Under the pieces are notes generated by a model that worked only from the letters and a program-made list of their open reading frames with translations, ran no database searches and had not been told where the DNA came from. Shown here piece after piece: positions 25,991 through 34,704 of a stretch of DNA of 64,000 bases. Every line of letters begins with the position of its first letter. Within the stretch, counting starts at the first letter, position 1. The DNA comes from Antarcticibacterium flavum (lineage in GTDB: Bacteria; Bacteroidota; Bacteroidia; Flavobacteriales; Flavobacteriaceae): assembly GCF_006159205.1 (NCBI RefSeq), contig NZ_CP040812.1:2232001-2296000 (forward strand). The letters are read 5' to 3'. The translations under genes and the position numbers were made by a program.

Positions 25991-26014
25991 ATTTTAAGGG
26001 AGCTTTTTCTTTTT
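25991..26014 (-). terminator. Right half of the split terminator with second ATTT copy
   Basis: ATTT (25991-25994) is the right target duplicate; TAAGGGAGC (25995-26003) is the complement of the left arm at 24219-24227 and is followed by a T-rich tract. It would originally have ended the leftward lysE-like transcript as well. Confidence 0.75.
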
Positions 26015-26058
26015 TACCCATTTTGAAATTCTGGAAATTAGATTAAACCATTATTTCT

Positions 26059-26787
26059 TCAATTCCTTTTAAGTGAATCCTGCAGGTCATATACCACATT
26101 CTCGGGTTGAATGATCTCAATTTGATCCTGTAAGCGTTCTATTTTCTTCGGAAATACTCCTCTGCCTATAAGGATACCTCCAAAAATTACCATCACAATG
26201 CTTATTCCCTTTTTCATTGTATAAATTCTTTCAGGAGTAAGCTTTCGGTTCAATTTTTTAGCGAGGAGGATCTTAAATATGTCCAGGATAAGATAGGTTA
26301 TAAGGACAGATGAGAAGAAAACAGTGATCCTGTTGGTATCCATTTCAAGGGTAGGACCAAATACAATGATCAATCCCAACCAAAAACCCAATACCCCTAT
26401 ATTGATAAAATTGAGCAAAAACCCCTTTGCTGCAAGGCCCAGGTAGTCATTACGGCTAAGTTTCCTAACTTCGGGCGTTTCATCTTCGAGGGTCAGGGAT
26501 TTTTTTGTGCGTATAAAGGTCATCACCCCGTAGGTAGCAAGAATCACTCCTCCGAAAATATAAAGCGCAGGATCATCTTTAAGACGGGCAAGAAGCTTGG
26601 ATGTACTAAGATATGCTATGAAAAGAAATACAATATCGGCAACGATAACGCCAAGGTCAAAAAAAAATGCCGCCCTAAAACCCTTTATGGCAGCAGTCTC
26701 AAGTAAGACAAAAAATACAGGTCCCAATAGGAATGCCAAAAAAAAACCGAGGGGAATTGCCGCCAAAATATCTTGAATCATACTCAA
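26059..26787 (-). CDS. LysE/RhtB-type exporter
   Basis: A 242-residue inner-membrane protein of the LysE superfamily, which exports amino acids or related small molecules by proton exchange. The N-terminal IPLGFFLAFLLGPVFFVLLET resembles the family's G-P-x-F/Q motif; six helices can be placed (about 8-30, 38-60, 70-90, 118-142, 150-170, 190-212). A short hydrophilic tail ends the protein. It is followed by the IS; on its 5' side lies the DUF2807 gene in the same direction. The substrate is unknown. Confidence 0.85.
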   Translation of the reverse strand: MSMIQDILAAIPLGFFLAFLLGPVFFVLLETAAIKGFRAAFFFDLGVIVADIVFLFIAYLSTSKLLARLKDDPALYIFGGVILATYGVMTFIRTKKSLTLEDETPEVRKLSRNDYLGLAAKGFLLNFINIGVLGFWLGLIIVFGPTLEMDTNRITVFFSSVLITYLILDIFKILLAKKLNRKLTPERIYTMKKGISIVMVIFGGILIGRGVFPKKIERLQDQIEIIQPENVVYDLQDSLKRN

Positions 26788-26811
26788 GTTTATTTGGACA
26801 AAGATAAGTTT

Positions 26812-27483
26812 TTAGTTTATCTTTTTGATGCTACCACCAAAACTGGTCTTTTCCTCCACCCTTTCAGGATTTCCATAGATATAAATATTACCTCCAGCCC
26901 TAACAGTTGCATTCACATATTTCCTTGCAAAAACATTTGCATTTCCACCTCCATTAAGGTCTACATTGATATTATCTCCTTTCAAATTCTCTCCTTTGAA
27001 TTCTCCTGCAGCACGTACATCAATTTCCTGAACAAGAGCCTTACCCATAAGATTTACAGTTCCTCCTGTACTGGCTAAGGCAATGAGATTTTCAACATCT
27101 ATGGTTGCCAGGACCTGTGCGCCTTCACTGGCTCGCACCCTTAAAATGGGTTGCGTGATCTTGCCACAAAACTCCACAGAGGAATTTTGTCTTGAGGTAA
27201 TGGAATTTATTTGTTTATAGAAGACCTCTACCACAGTATTGTCCACTTTTAATAATTGATTAAGGCTGGTTTTTATCACCAACACACCTTTTTCAACCCT
27301 AACCTGGACCTTATCCCTGCTATTACCTGTAATTATAGCTTTGTTCTCACCAGCTTTGGTGAAATTTACCTTTAGGCCGCGCGTGACCTCGACATCGGAA
27401 AAATTTTCAAGTTCAATAGTGATCTCCTGGGCGGTGGCGCTTAACCCCAGGAATAAGGTAGAAATTAGTAATAAATGCTTCAT
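26812..27483 (-). CDS. DUF2807 (head GIN domain) secreted protein
   Basis: A 223-residue secreted beta-helix protein. I start at MKHLLL, which gives a proper signal peptide (cleaved after ATAQ); the frame extends 10 codons further upstream but without signal-peptide character. The repeats of short beta strands with Gly/Asn turns (GGTVNLMG, NGGGNANVFARK, RAGGNIYIYG) fit the DUF2807 auto-transporter adhesin-like head domain of Bacteroidota. The role is unknown; an extracytoplasmic adhesive or structural role is inferred. It sits between rnr and the LysE-like gene in one direction. Confidence 0.82.
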   Translation of the reverse strand: MKHLLLISTLFLGLSATAQEITIELENFSDVEVTRGLKVNFTKAGENKAIITGNSRDKVQVRVEKGVLVIKTSLNQLLKVDNTVVEVFYKQINSITSRQNSSVEFCGKITQPILRVRASEGAQVLATIDVENLIALASTGGTVNLMGKALVQEIDVRAAGEFKGENLKGDNINVDLNGGGNANVFARKYVNATVRAGGNIYIYGNPERVEEKTSFGGSIKKIN

Positions 27484-27535
27484 CATCAATAAAAATCTTA
27501 AGTAGATCTCCAATTATCAGATACGGCAAAAGTAA

Positions 27536-29737
27536 TTAATTATTGCCCTGGCTTTCTTTTCCAATAAGTGTAAAATCAAGATGCTTTTTCACTAAGTCGG
27601 CATTTTTGACCTTAACATACACCTCGTCTCCCAATGTATATTTCTTTTGGGTTTTTTTACCAATTATTGCGTATTGTTCCTCATCAAATTCATAATGATC
27701 ATCTTTAATATCACGAAGTCTCACCATTCCCTCACATTTGTTCTCAATGATCTCTACATAGATTCCCCACTCTGTCACCCCTGAGATTACTCCAAGGAAT
27801 TCCTCGTCCTGGTGATCTATCATAAATTTGACCTGCATATACTTAATGGAATCCCTCTCTGCACTTGTGGCAAGACTTTCCATATTGCTGCTATGCCTGC
27901 ATTTTTCCTCATATTCTTCCTCTATAGCCGATTTTTCATCATCGAGATACCTTTGCAACAACCTGTGGGTCATAACATCTGGATAACGGCGTATTGGCGA
28001 GGTAAAATGTGAATAGTAATCAAATGCAAGGCCATAATGTCCTATATTCTCTGTACTGTAATAAGCTTTGCTCATTGTACGTATTGTAAGTGTATCTACA
28101 AGGTTCTGTTCTTTTTTTCCCTGTACATCGCTAAGAAGACTGTTAAGGGAAGAGGTTACAGATTTTCTATCCTTTAGGTTGATCTTATAACCAAATTTAG
28201 ATACCACAGTTTGTAAGGCAGCAAGCTTGGATTCATCGGGTTCATCATGACAACGATAGACAAATGTTTTTTTAGGCGATTTTTTTCCAATGAATTCAGC
28301 AACCTTTCGGTTTGCCAGAAGCATGAATTCCTCTATAAGTTTATTTGCATCCTCTGAAGTCTTAAAATAAACTCCTGTAGGTTCGTTTTCCTCATTTAGC
28401 TGAAATTTCACCTCCACCTTGTCAAATGAAATAGAACCTTCCCGAAGTCTCCTAGACCTCATTTTTTGCGCAAGGGAATTAAGTTTAACCACAGCATTTA
28501 CAACATCGTCCTCTACCGTATATTCCCGCTCCTGTATAGAAACCTCCTGCGGAATAAAACCTTTCTGCGTTTCTATGATATGTTGTGCTTCCTCGTAGGC
28601 GAAACGTACATTTGAATTGGTAACTGTCCTTCCAAACCATTGCTGCTTAACATGTCCTTTTGAATCCAGTTCAAAAATAGCAGAGAAGGTATATTTTTCT
28701 TCATTCGGGCGCAAAGAACAGGCATTATTGGAAAGGACTTCAGGCAACATAGGTACTACCCTATCTACAAGATATATGGAAGTAGCCCTTTGATAAGCTT
28801 CTTCATCCAGGATAGTATCTGGTTCGAGGTAATGCGAAACATCGGCTATATGAATCCCAATCTCAATATTGCCGTTTTCCAATTCCCTAAAGCTCAAAGC
28901 ATCGTCAAAATCCTTGGCATCTGCAGGATCTATTGTGAAAGTTAGCACATCCCTTAAGTCCCTTCTTTTGCTTATTTCTTCTTCCTTTATGGAAGTATCA
29001 ATGTTATTAGCATACTCTTCTACCTCCTCTGGGAATTCATGAGGAAGGCCATATTGTGCAAGAATAGAATGAATTTCTGTATGATGCTCTCCCGGTTTTC
29101 CTAAAACCTGGGTTATTTTTCCAAAAGGAGAATCGGCTTTTTCGGGCCATTCTTCCATAGTAACTACTACTTTATCTCCATCCTGGGCATCGAGGATCTT
29201 GTTCTTTTGAACAAATATATCTGTATACATCTTAGGATCCTGTATTGCTACGAATCCAAAATTTTGCTGTAATTGAAGAACTCCAACAAATTCAGTGCGT
29301 TTCCTATTTATGATCCTTACAACTTCTCCTTCAGATTTTCTCTTTCTCCTGCGATTATAGATATAAATTTCTACTTCATCGCCATCAAGAGCTTTATTAA
29401 GGGAATTGGCAGGAATGAATACATCATCATCCAGTTCCTCAACCACAACATAACCAAAACCTTTTGTGGTCATATCCAGGGTACCGGTGTAATAATCTAA
29501 ATTGGCTACAATTTTAAATTTTCCCCTTTCTGCTTCTTCAATTTCCTTTTTTGCTGCCAGCTGTGCAAGAGTGCGAATGATCTTATTACGGGTATTGGCA
29601 TCTTCAACTCCCAGTTTGGCTGCTATTTGTTTATAGTTAAAAGTAGCATCCGGGGATTTCCTCAGGATATCTTTAATACTTTTTGATAAATTTCCCTGGG
29701 CTCCTGCACCACTTTTATTCTTATTCTTTTTACTCAT
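27536..29737 (-). CDS. rnr: Ribonuclease R
   Basis: A 733-residue 3'-5' exoribonuclease of the RNB family that degrades structured RNA and acts in rRNA and trans-translation quality control. An N-terminal helix-turn-helix segment (about 20-65) is followed by cold-shock/OB domains (about 70-225), the RNB catalytic domain with the Asp cluster DPADAKDFDDALSF (about 272-285), and a C-terminal S1 domain (about 645-725) with WGIYVEI. The length is normal. Single gene with its own promoter region. Confidence 0.95.
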   Translation of the reverse strand: MSKKNKNKSGAGAQGNLSKSIKDILRKSPDATFNYKQIAAKLGVEDANTRNKIIRTLAQLAAKKEIEEAERGKFKIVANLDYYTGTLDMTTKGFGYVVVEELDDDVFIPANSLNKALDGDEVEIYIYNRRRKRKSEGEVVRIINRKRTEFVGVLQLQQNFGFVAIQDPKMYTDIFVQKNKILDAQDGDKVVVTMEEWPEKADSPFGKITQVLGKPGEHHTEIHSILAQYGLPHEFPEEVEEYANNIDTSIKEEEISKRRDLRDVLTFTIDPADAKDFDDALSFRELENGNIEIGIHIADVSHYLEPDTILDEEAYQRATSIYLVDRVVPMLPEVLSNNACSLRPNEEKYTFSAIFELDSKGHVKQQWFGRTVTNSNVRFAYEEAQHIIETQKGFIPQEVSIQEREYTVEDDVVNAVVKLNSLAQKMRSRRLREGSISFDKVEVKFQLNEENEPTGVYFKTSEDANKLIEEFMLLANRKVAEFIGKKSPKKTFVYRCHDEPDESKLAALQTVVSKFGYKINLKDRKSVTSSLNSLLSDVQGKKEQNLVDTLTIRTMSKAYYSTENIGHYGLAFDYYSHFTSPIRRYPDVMTHRLLQRYLDDEKSAIEEEYEEKCRHSSNMESLATSAERDSIKYMQVKFMIDHQDEEFLGVISGVTEWGIYVEIIENKCEGMVRLRDIKDDHYEFDEEQYAIIGKKTQKKYTLGDEVYVKVKNADLVKKHLDFTLIGKESQGNN

Positions 29738-29888
29738 ATACGTATTTAAATGATAAAATTACGGCTAAAAACTGACTTAGAAATTATAAGGGGCTAAAGT
29801 TTTGTTAAGCGTAAATAAAGGCTTGGATGTCCTAAGTTAGATACTCTAAACTGATTAACAAATAGTTAAGAGAAAAAAAATTAAATAA

Positions 29889-29922
29889 TTGTTAGGTTAA
29901 TATTAAAGTTTTCATAATTTTG
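29889..29922 (+). promoter_or_regulatory. Strong promoter upstream of a small ORF
   Basis: TTG at 29889-29891 and TAATTTTG at 29915-29922 are 23 nt apart, the same spacing as in the folB promoter. No large gene follows; the next ATG opens the 57-codon frame at 29978. Confidence 0.55.
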
Positions 29923-29977
29923 TCTCAAAATCTCCCCACAAACATCCCCCTATTTTTTAATATTAATTCGTAATGCT

Positions 29978-30151
29978 ATGAGTAGGTCCAACCGCATTTC
30001 GCTATTATTTTTTCTTATTTTTCTAGGAGGGATCCTGGGGGTGATCCTGTATGTCAATAGGACATTAAATAAGAACACCGTTATAGAATACTCACTCTCA
30101 GGTGACTGGGCAAACGTCCAAACAAGAGCTGTACTCCACTTTCCTTCATAG
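29978..30151 (+). CDS. Possible 57-residue single-pass membrane peptide
   Basis: A short frame begins 56 nt after a good TTG-N23-TAATTTTG promoter. It encodes a basic N-terminus (MSRSNR), one clear membrane helix (about 7-25, with FLIFLGGILGVIL) and a hydrophilic tail. No homolog is recognised. Promoter plus hydrophobic segment make it more than chance, but the ribosome site is weak. Confidence 0.4.
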   Translation: MSRSNRISLLFFLIFLGGILGVILYVNRTLNKNTVIEYSLSGDWANVQTRAVLHFPS

Positions 30152-30566
30152 GGCCTTCCAGTTATAAGTATTCCTTAACTCCAGTATTTCCGGTACCTGG
30201 AAAGGCAAAAACCTGCAGCCTAATCAATGATATCTCTTTTCCCAAACAAAACAAATCATTTTATTTTCCCCTATTCCAATTTAGACTTATGAACACTTAT
30301 TATATTATTTTCTTTTTTATTCTTTTTAAAAAATTAAAACTGATGTCTATTATTGCTTGTTAATTTGTGGCATAACTTTCTTTAGAAAAATTTGTATTTC
30401 TCACTACGAACACTCAATAACGAGTTGTTAACAAAAGCTTAAATTCGCAAGTCCTTGAATTCTATAGGGTTTTAAGATTTACTTAACAGAAGTTAATAAG
30501 GGAATGTTAATACAAAAGTTTGATAACTATAAAATCTTCGGATGTTTACAAGCGTTTTTTAGCTGC

Positions 30567-30598
30567 TTATAACTCCTACAAAAATACAGGAGTTATAA
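30567..30598. repeat. Perfect 11-bp inverted repeat
   Basis: TTATAACTCCT (30567-30577) and AGGAGTTATAA (30588-30598) enclose a 10-nt A-rich loop. It has no proper T-run, so it may be an RNA hairpin or a dimeric regulator site. Confidence 0.6.
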
Positions 30599-30774
30599 TT
30601 TGATTTACTCGGCTAAATTTTTCTATTCGGTAAATTCCTCACATATGCAAATTGCGTTGTTAGATTCTCACTTTATCTTATCCACATTTTATCAATATTA
30701 TCAATCCCTTTAAAATAAGGCTGTTGCAAATAGTAATTAACAACGTTAATTATAACAGTTAACAAGCCATTTTT

Positions 30775-30782
30775 TACCTTTG
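30775..30782 (+). promoter_or_regulatory. -7 box for rpiB operon
   Basis: TACCTTTG fits TAnnTTTG and lies 22 nt before the rpiB start. Confidence 0.5.
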
Positions 30783-30804
30783 TCAAAACCTAATATATTT
30801 AAAG

Positions 30805-31233
30805 ATGAAAATTTCAATTGGTAATGACCATGCAGGTACAGAGTACAAGAATGCAGTGGTAAAGCATTTAGAATCAAAGGGTATTGAAGTTATTAACCAT
30901 GGAACCAACTCTGTTGATAGCGTAGATTATCCCGATTTTGTCCATCCTGTTGCCAATGATGTTGAGAACGGGAATGTGGATCTTGGGATAATAATTTGTG
31001 GAAGTGGAAATGGAGCTTCTATGACAGCGAATAAACACCAGGGAATAAGATGTGCCCTGTGCTGGACTGGAGAAATTGCAAAACTTGCCAGGGAACATAA
31101 TAATGCAAATATTCTTAGTATCCCGGCCAGGTTCGTTTCTCAACCACAGGCAGTAGACATGGTGGATGTATTTTTAAATACTGCTTTTGAAGGTGGAAGA
31201 CATCAAAAAAGAGTAGATAAAATTCCAGTCTAG
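30805..31233 (+). CDS. rpiB: Ribose-5-phosphate isomerase B
   Basis: A 142-residue enzyme interconverting ribulose 5-phosphate and ribose 5-phosphate in the pentose phosphate pathway. The family pattern is complete: GNDHAGTEYK at the start, the phosphate loop, CGSGNGASMTANK (the active-site CGS/TGxG region), and REHNNANILSIPARF near the end. The length is normal for RpiB/LacAB proteins. It leads a three-gene run with the cation exporter (7-nt gap) and a GNAT gene. Confidence 0.93.
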   Translation: MKISIGNDHAGTEYKNAVVKHLESKGIEVINHGTNSVDSVDYPDFVHPVANDVENGNVDLGIIICGSGNGASMTANKHQGIRCALCWTGEIAKLAREHNNANILSIPARFVSQPQAVDMVDVFLNTAFEGGRHQKRVDKIPV

Positions 31234-31240
31234 ATCTTTT

Positions 31241-32146
31241 ATGGGGCATCACCATCATCATTCTTCCAGCCAGGTAAGAGGAAAAAATCTTCTTATAGCT
31301 ATTATTCTTAATATTGGGATTACCCTGGCTCAAATCATAGGTGGATTCCTGAGTGGTAGTTTAGCTTTACTCTCTGATGCCCTCCATAATTTAAGCGATG
31401 TTATCTCTCTTGCCATAAGCTATGTGGCAAATAAACTCGCAAAAAGGGATGCCTCCCTAAAAAGGACTTTTGGATATAAAAGAGCAGAAATTATTGCCGC
31501 GTTTGTCAATGCAGCTACTCTTATAATCATAGCTGTTCTTTTGATCATTGAGGCCGTGGAACGTTTTAGATTTCCACAAGAAATAGACTCGGGGCTGGTT
31601 ATTTGGTTATCTATTGTAGCAATACTTGGAAATGGCTTTAGTGTGTTGTTGCTTAAAAGGGATAGCAAGGCTAATATGAATATGCGTTCTGCTTATTTAC
31701 ATCTTATTACAGATTTTATGGCCTCTGTTGCGGTCCTTATTGGGGGACTATTAATGAAGTTCTATCAATTCTATTGGGTGGATAGTTTATTAACTCTTGC
31801 CATAGCTATTTATCTCATTATTGTTGGCTATGACCTTTTAAGAACTTCCACCAGGGTTCTTATGTTATTCACACCAACAGATTTAGCGCTGGAAGAGATA
31901 GCCGAAAGGATCACACAGCTACCTGCGATTCGCAATGTACATCACATCCATGTTTGGCAGCTTAATGAAGATGAGACTCATTTGGAAGCACATATAGATT
32001 TCAACAATGATATAAAGTTATCGCAGTTTGACGCCATTCTCGTAGATATTGAGGAACTGGTCTACCATGAATTTGGAATAAACCACGTGAATATCCAGCC
32101 AGAATTTGGAAAATGTGACAGTAAAGACCTTATTGTACAGGATTAA
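31241..32146 (+). CDS. Cation diffusion facilitator (zinc-type CzcD/ZitB exporter)
   Basis: A 301-residue inner-membrane antiporter exporting Zn2+ or similar divalent metals. It starts with a His-rich metal-binding tail (MGHHHHHSSS). Six helices follow; the transport site residues are visible in SDALHNLSDV (helix 2) and HLITDFMASV (helix 5), the HxxxD pairs typical for zinc CDFs. The C-terminal cytoplasmic domain (about 212-301) contains HHIHVWQLNEDETHLEAHI. It follows rpiB by 7 nt and precedes the GNAT gene by 19 nt. Confidence 0.92.
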   Translation: MGHHHHHSSSQVRGKNLLIAIILNIGITLAQIIGGFLSGSLALLSDALHNLSDVISLAISYVANKLAKRDASLKRTFGYKRAEIIAAFVNAATLIIIAVLLIIEAVERFRFPQEIDSGLVIWLSIVAILGNGFSVLLLKRDSKANMNMRSAYLHLITDFMASVAVLIGGLLMKFYQFYWVDSLLTLAIAIYLIIVGYDLLRTSTRVLMLFTPTDLALEEIAERITQLPAIRNVHHIHVWQLNEDETHLEAHIDFNNDIKLSQFDAILVDIEELVYHEFGINHVNIQPEFGKCDSKDLIVQD

Positions 32147-32165
32147 TTTTGTAACTAGTATTTGA

Positions 32166-32606
32166 ATGGAAATAATTACGAAGAACTTTAATGAATTAAG
32201 CCTTAAGGAATTGTACAGTATTCTTCAATTGCGAAGTGAGGTTTTTGTTGTAGAACAGGATTGTGTCTACCAGGATATAGATGGAAAGGATGACACAGCC
32301 CTGCATGTGCTGGGGAAAGATCGAGACCAATTGGTGGCCTATACCAGGTGTTTTAAGCCTGGAGATTATTTTGAAGAAGCAGCAATAGGACGGGTGATAG
32401 TAAAGGAAGGCCAAAGGAAATATGGATATGGACATGAAATAATGAAAGCTTCAATACAGGCCATTGAAACATTCTATAAAACTGAAAAAATTAAACTCTC
32501 TGCCCAGCAATATCTTACAGAATTCTATGAATCCCATGGGTTCGAGCAAACAGGCGAGGGATATTTAGAAGATGGAATACCTCATATAGCCATGATCAAG
32601 AGATAA
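32166..32606 (+). CDS. GNAT-family N-acetyltransferase, ElaA type
   Basis: A 146-residue acyl-CoA-dependent transferase. The ElaA-like N-terminus LYSILQLRSEVFVVEQDCVYQDIDG is well kept, and the acetyl-CoA loop is RVIVKEGQRKYGYGHEIM. The C-terminal segment QYLTEFYESHGFEQTGEGYLEDGIPHI matches the family. The substrate is unknown. Its stop lies one base from the stop of the convergent protease gene, with no room for a terminator between. Confidence 0.88.
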   Translation: MEIITKNFNELSLKELYSILQLRSEVFVVEQDCVYQDIDGKDDTALHVLGKDRDQLVAYTRCFKPGDYFEEAAIGRVIVKEGQRKYGYGHEIMKASIQAIETFYKTEKIKLSAQQYLTEFYESHGFEQTGEGYLEDGIPHIAMIKR

Positions 32607-32607
32607 A

Positions 32608-34245
32608 TTACCTAAGGATAGCAGAATATTTACCGGGATTGTTCAGTACCTGTTGTGCTTCCAGGATCTCAGGATTATTTTGAAGGTAATAGTTGTAAAG
32701 ACCTTCCTGGTAGAAATATCTTTTGATGATCTCATCTGTCAATAAACTGGAAATTTCTTCTTTTTTACTTTCTACCTCTGCTTTTTTGGCTTTTTCAATT
32801 CCATCCATCATTTGTTTATAACCACTTATGATATCCTGGTCAAAACCTTCTTTACGTGCCGTAGCAATAGCTTCACTCAATTCTGCCTCTGTCCTGGTTT
32901 CATAACTAAAATCTGTTTGCTCAAGAAAATTCCTAAAGTTATTAAAGTCGGCATCTGTGAAAGTAAAATCTTCGGGCCTTTCAAGGTTATTAGAATAGTA
33001 GTAATTGGTTGCAAAATCAAATATGGCATTATGTGCCAGCAGGGCATTGGTAATTGCGCTGTACTCAGAGGTCTTTAAAGTTATATCTGGCAGGATACCA
33101 CCACCATCATAGACGCTGCGCCCACTTTTCGTTTTAAATTCATTATAATCATTTGTACCTATTCGCACAGCATTTCCTTCTTCATCCCTTTCCCTGTAAT
33201 CCAAAGCCTGTATACAGCGCCCACTAGGTGTATAGTAACGGGAAATAGTTAGTTTAAGCTGGGTGCCATAAACAAGTTCCTTTGGTCTTTGCACCAGGCC
33301 TTTCCCAAAGCTACGGGCTCCCACTACTATTCCCCGGTCAAGGTCCTGTATGGCCCCTGCAACGATCTCGCTGGCAGAAGCACTGCGCCCGTCAATTAAA
33401 ACAGCCAGGGGAATTTTGGTATTTATAGGCTCATTAGGTGTAAAATATTGCTGATTATATTTTTCAATGACGCTTTTGGTGGAGGTTATGAGCTGTCCCT
33501 TATTGATGAAGATATTGCTCACTAAAATAGCTTCACTCAACAAACCGCCTGGATTACCCCTTAGGTCCAGGATTATTTTATCTGCTCCCCTGCCCTGCAA
33601 TTCTTTTAGAGCCCGAATAGTCTCTGAAGATGCGTTGGAATTAAACCTTGACAGCACAATATAACCCGTATTATCCTCTAAAAGTTCATAAAAAGGAACC
33701 GCTTTTAATTCTATGGTCCCCCGGGTAATTGTTGTGTTTTCCAGTTTTCCCTGCCTGCGGTAGGTAATATCGATTGTTGAATTTGGAGCTCCATTAAGCA
33801 ATTCTCCCGCATCCTCTCGATAATCAGCCACAGGAAGTCCTCCAATCTTTATAATCTCATCACCGGCCTTCAAACCGGCTTTATCTGCAGGAAAATCCTT
33901 ATAGGCTTCTAGGATAATAAATTTTTCCCGGGTGATCTTAACTGCTGCGCCTATTCCCTGGTATTCTCCCGCGGTATTCATTCTTGCAGCCTCCACATCC
34001 TGTTCATTCCAGTAATTCGTATAGGGATCCAGGTCCTCCAGCATAGCTTTTATGGCTGTGTCCATAAGTGCAGCAGGATTTGTCTCATCAACATAATTCA
34101 TGTTCAGTTCCTTGAACAGGGTAGTGAAGATCTCCAGTTGCTTTGCTATTGCAAAAAAATCTGATTTTACAAAGCCTGTTGTGCCCACCAACAACCCTGC
34201 TCCAAGAACAATGATGGATATTTTTTTAAGTAGCAGATTTTTCAT
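32608..34245 (-). CDS. C-terminal processing peptidase (S41), PDZ-containing
   Basis: A 545-residue membrane-anchored serine protease of the Prc/CtpA family, acting in the periplasm. An N-terminal hydrophobic anchor is followed by a PDZ domain (about 95-180 of the longer frame) and the S41 core with the Ser/Lys pair S296 and K321 (25 apart, as in E. coli Prc) in SASASEIVAGAIQDL and SFGKG. I choose the second Met (MKNLLLKK), preceded by an AGGAAA-type site; the first Met is at 34263. It overlaps the rnpA end by about 20 nt. Confidence 0.9.
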   Translation of the reverse strand: MKNLLLKKISIIVLGAGLLVGTTGFVKSDFFAIAKQLEIFTTLFKELNMNYVDETNPAALMDTAIKAMLEDLDPYTNYWNEQDVEAARMNTAGEYQGIGAAVKITREKFIILEAYKDFPADKAGLKAGDEIIKIGGLPVADYREDAGELLNGAPNSTIDITYRRQGKLENTTITRGTIELKAVPFYELLEDNTGYIVLSRFNSNASSETIRALKELQGRGADKIILDLRGNPGGLLSEAILVSNIFINKGQLITSTKSVIEKYNQQYFTPNEPINTKIPLAVLIDGRSASASEIVAGAIQDLDRGIVVGARSFGKGLVQRPKELVYGTQLKLTISRYYTPSGRCIQALDYRERDEEGNAVRIGTNDYNEFKTKSGRSVYDGGGILPDITLKTSEYSAITNALLAHNAIFDFATNYYYSNNLERPEDFTFTDADFNNFRNFLEQTDFSYETRTEAELSEAIATARKEGFDQDIISGYKQMMDGIEKAKKAEVESKKEEISSLLTDEIIKRYFYQEGLYNYYLQNNPEILEAQQVLNNPGKYSAILR

Positions 34246-34618
34246 GGTTTTTTTCCTTTTCATTCAACTTCTTCATCATCCAGATCATGCTGTTTTCTAC
34301 CTGGGAATAGGAGATTCTTTCTTTTCCTGTATAGATGAACATGAACGCGTAATAAGCTGGAAGATTATCATTTACAAGATACTTATTTTTTCGGTAAGCT
34401 TCTCTCATTAATCTTTTGAGATAATTACGGTCCACGGCTTTTTTAAAATTCCTTTTTGGAACAGAGACACCGGTTTTATGATTGGCAAGTTCCTTATCTG
34501 CTACCGGGATATAGATAAGCTTTATGGGATATTTAAAAAGTGATCTACCCTCAGCAAACAATCGATCTATAAGGATCTTGCTTTTCAATTTTTCTGCTGA
34601 AGGAAACTTCTCTGTCAT
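34226..34618 (-). CDS. rnpA: Ribonuclease P protein component
   Basis: A 130-residue basic protein that works with the RNase P RNA in tRNA 5' end maturation. The signature RNYLKRLMREAYRKNK is present, as is the N-terminal KLKSKILIDRLFAEG. A longer frame from a TTG at 34669 would start inside the upstream gene's terminator hairpin and is rejected. Unlike in most bacteria it is not next to rpmH or dnaA; it leads a pair with the S41 protease, whose start lies inside the rnpA 3' end. Confidence 0.92.
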   Translation of the reverse strand: MTEKFPSAEKLKSKILIDRLFAEGRSLFKYPIKLIYIPVADKELANHKTGVSVPKRNFKKAVDRNYLKRLMREAYRKNKYLVNDNLPAYYAFMFIYTGKERISYSQVENSMIWMMKKLNEKEKNHEKSAT

Positions 34619-34641
34619 AGATAGATTATAAAAGGCTAAAA

Positions 34642-34677
34642 TAAAAAAATCCGCTTCGGGAATTCCCAAAACGGATC
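34642..34677 (-). terminator. Terminator of the M1 peptidase operon
   Basis: On the minus strand ATCCG (34676-34672) pairs with CGGAT (34653-34649); inside lies GGGAATTCCC, which also folds. Seven T follow in the leftward direction, so it separates the peptidase operon from rnpA. Confidence 0.8.
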
Positions 34678-34704
34678 TTTTACTTTTTCTGAAATTGATT
34701 CTTG

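Larger units (their letters stand above)
30152..30804. other. Gene-poor 650-nt stretch upstream of rpiB
   Basis: No coding frame is seen. It is very A/T-rich and contains one perfect 11-bp inverted repeat (30567-30577 with 30588-30598) and the rpiB promoter box. It may carry an untranslated RNA, but nothing can be assigned to a known class. Confidence 0.5.

Noticed and set aside
34619..34669. TTG start for rnpA adding 17 residues
   Set aside because: It lies inside the upstream operon's terminator hairpin; MTEKFPSAEKLKS is the usual type of start.
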